6,656 nt of DNA from VGEM01 sp033764265 (lineage in GTDB: Bacteria > Pseudomonadota > Alphaproteobacteria > Rhodospirillales > Rhodospirillaceae): contig JANRJB010000454.1 in NCBI GenBank assembly GCA_033764265.1, positions 1-6,656 of the forward strand, given 5' to 3'. Position 1 is the first letter of the stretch. Every line of letters begins with the position of its first letter. The notes under the pieces were generated by a model. It did no database searches. It saw nothing but the letters and a program-made list of their open reading frames with translations, and was not told the origin of the DNA. The position numbers and the translations under genes were made by a program. Of this stretch, positions 5,836-6,656 are shown in pieces.

Positions 5836-6513
5836 CTAGAATCCGTGCGGAAACTTGGCCAACTTCTTCTCGAACGCGGCGCGCGGCGCCGGCACGATGC
5901 GGCCGCCGGTTCCCGGCAGTCCCCAGTAGGTTTTTCCGTCGCGGCCGAGGATGGGAATCTTGCGGTTCCACTTGGTGAAGACGCCACGCATGGTGGCCGA
6001 GAACGTCAGGTAGACGTCGCGTTCGTCGTCGTCCTTTTCAAAGATTGTCTCGCAGGCCGCCACCATCTGGTCGATGAACGGACGCTCGACCACCGTGAGG
6101 TTCGAGATCACCCAGCACAGGCCCTCGAAGTTCCAATAGTACGACAGCCCGAACAGCTTCTTGTCGGGCGTGAAGTACGGAAAGAACGGAAACGCCCGGC
6201 AGGCGATGGTGCGGTTGTCGCGTTCGCAGAACTTGGCGCCCTTGCACAGGATCGCCTTGCAGCCGGGCGCGAGGTCGCCAAACTCTTTAATGTCGTGCTT
6301 GGTCACCGGCTTGTAGATGCGCCACAGGTCAGTGCGGCCCCGCAGCAGGTCCCACTCGCCCTTGTCGACCAGTGGCACGGCGCGTTCGTGGTCGCAGCAC
6401 ACCGGGATGCCCTGGTTGTAGGGCGCGCACTTCTTGCCGCAATCAAGCTTGCGCGCAAGCGGCGCCTGGAAAGCGTTGTAGATGGCCTCGAAATCGGCGG
6501 GCGTGTTGACCAT
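5836..6513 (-). CDS. YkgJ-family cysteine-cluster protein, putative zinc/iron binding
   Basis: This soluble, cytoplasmic-looking protein of 225 aa (230 from the alternative TTG) has conserved cysteines in two groups. Numbered from the TTG start, the first is Cys30-x3-Cys34 followed by the pair Cys44-Cys45 in LDCGKKCAPY and IPVCCDHE. The second is Cys90, Cys95, Cys101 and Cys110, in PGCKAILCKGAKFC and RTIACRAFPFFPYF. These match the YkgJ/CxxCxxCC-type domain thought to bind zinc or an Fe-S cluster; the biochemical role is unknown. The ATG at 6513 is chosen. A TTG at 6528 would overlap the upstream stop as TTGA but has GAGG directly against it, so neither start has an ideally spaced ribosome-binding site. 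It lies between a LeuD-like gene and a transporter on one strand, probably in one operon. No signal peptide or membrane segment is visible. Confidence 0.85.
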   Translation of the reverse strand: MVNTPADFEAIYNAFQAPLARKLDCGKKCAPYNQGIPVCCDHERAVPLVDKGEWDLLRGRTDLWRIYKPVTKHDIKEFGDLAPGCKAILCKGAKFCERDNRTIACRAFPFFPYFTPDKKLFGLSYYWNFEGLCWVISNLTVVERPFIDQMVAACETIFEKDDDERDVYLTFSATMRGVFTKWNRKIPILGRDGKTYWGLPGTGGRIVPAPRAAFEKKLAKFPHGF

Positions 6514-6524
6514 GGGAACCGGGC

Positions 6525-6656
6525 TCAACCTCGAAAGGGGTTGGGGGCGTAGACCCAGGGCCGGCGAACCCGGTCCCTGGCCTCGAAAGCGTCGATCAGC
6601 GGTGCTTTCTTCAACGTGACGCCGATCGGGTCGAGACCCTCGACCAGCATGTCCTT
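6525..6656 (-). CDS. LeuD-like aconitase-family small subunit (partial, C-terminal 43 residues)
   Basis: This is the 3' end of a gene entering from the right edge. The visible residues include MLVEGLDPIGVTLKKAPLID and then AFEARDRVRRPW, ending at a TGA at 6525-6527. The pattern GLDxIGxTL followed by an acidic/hydrophobic helix and AFEAR or AYEA matches the extreme C-terminus of 3-isopropylmalate dehydratase small subunits. LeuD pairs with LeuC to form an Fe-S hydro-lyase. It could belong to leucine synthesis or to a catabolic paralogue acting on citraconate- or methylmalate-type acids; the visible part cannot decide. The next gene starts at or within a few bases of this stop, consistent with one transcription unit. 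Only 43 residues are available, so the call is reasonable but not certain. Confidence 0.72.
   Translation of the reverse strand, partial: KDMLVEGLDPIGVTLKKAPLIDAFEARDRVRRPWVYAPNPFRG

Noticed and set aside
4847..5971. A 374-codon minus-strand frame over the transporter
   Set aside because: It is a frame-shifted shadow of the transporter and the end of the cysteine protein, Arg/Gly-rich, with no membrane pattern.
5371..6552. A 393-codon plus-strand frame opposite the transporter and cysteine-cluster genes
   Set aside because: It is antisense to two recognisable genes and its translation shows no domain.

Overview
The window is GC-rich, densely packed bacterial chromosome. Gene content and style (class III CoA-transferase, HMG-CoA-lyase-like enzyme, a LeuD-like subunit, a YkgJ-type cysteine protein, a DMT exporter) suggest a betaproteobacterium, probably Burkholderiales. 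That placement is an inference from gene families; no rRNA or other marker is present.

Layout, left to right. (1) 3-200, minus: the 5' part of an HMG-CoA lyase-like gene that runs off the left edge. (2) 369-2009: a compact divergent restriction-modification pair. An MT-A70-type adenine methyltransferase lies on the minus strand and a BglII/BstYI/BamHI-like endonuclease on the plus strand, with about 150 bp of relatively AT-rich regulatory DNA between them. (3) 2126-4889, plus: a CaiB/BaiF CoA-transferase followed by two tandem paralogous NAD(P)-binding (atypical SDR/NmrA-like) proteins, both with N-terminal export signals. (4) 4897-6656, minus, converging on the previous group: the 3' end of a LeuD-like small subunit, a YkgJ-family cysteine-cluster protein and an EamA/DMT transporter, apparently one transcription unit.

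How the genes may work together. The CoA-transferase, the HMG-CoA-lyase-type enzyme and perhaps the LeuD-like hydratase subunit fit a route that hydrates, activates and cleaves a branched C5/C6 dicarboxylic acid (for example a citramalate-type acid to acetyl-CoA plus pyruvate). The substrate is not shown by the sequence. The restriction-modification pair sits exactly between the two divergent catabolic genes and looks like an acquired cassette dropped into their promoter region.

The most unusual points are the pairing of a BglII-like nuclease with an MT-A70 methyltransferase, its position inside a metabolic divergon, and the two tandem Rossmann-fold proteins apparently sent to the periplasm, one of them by a twin-arginine signal. 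No tRNA, rRNA, CRISPR array, insertion sequence or convincing intrinsic terminator was seen. No gene-free stretch exceeds 300 bp.
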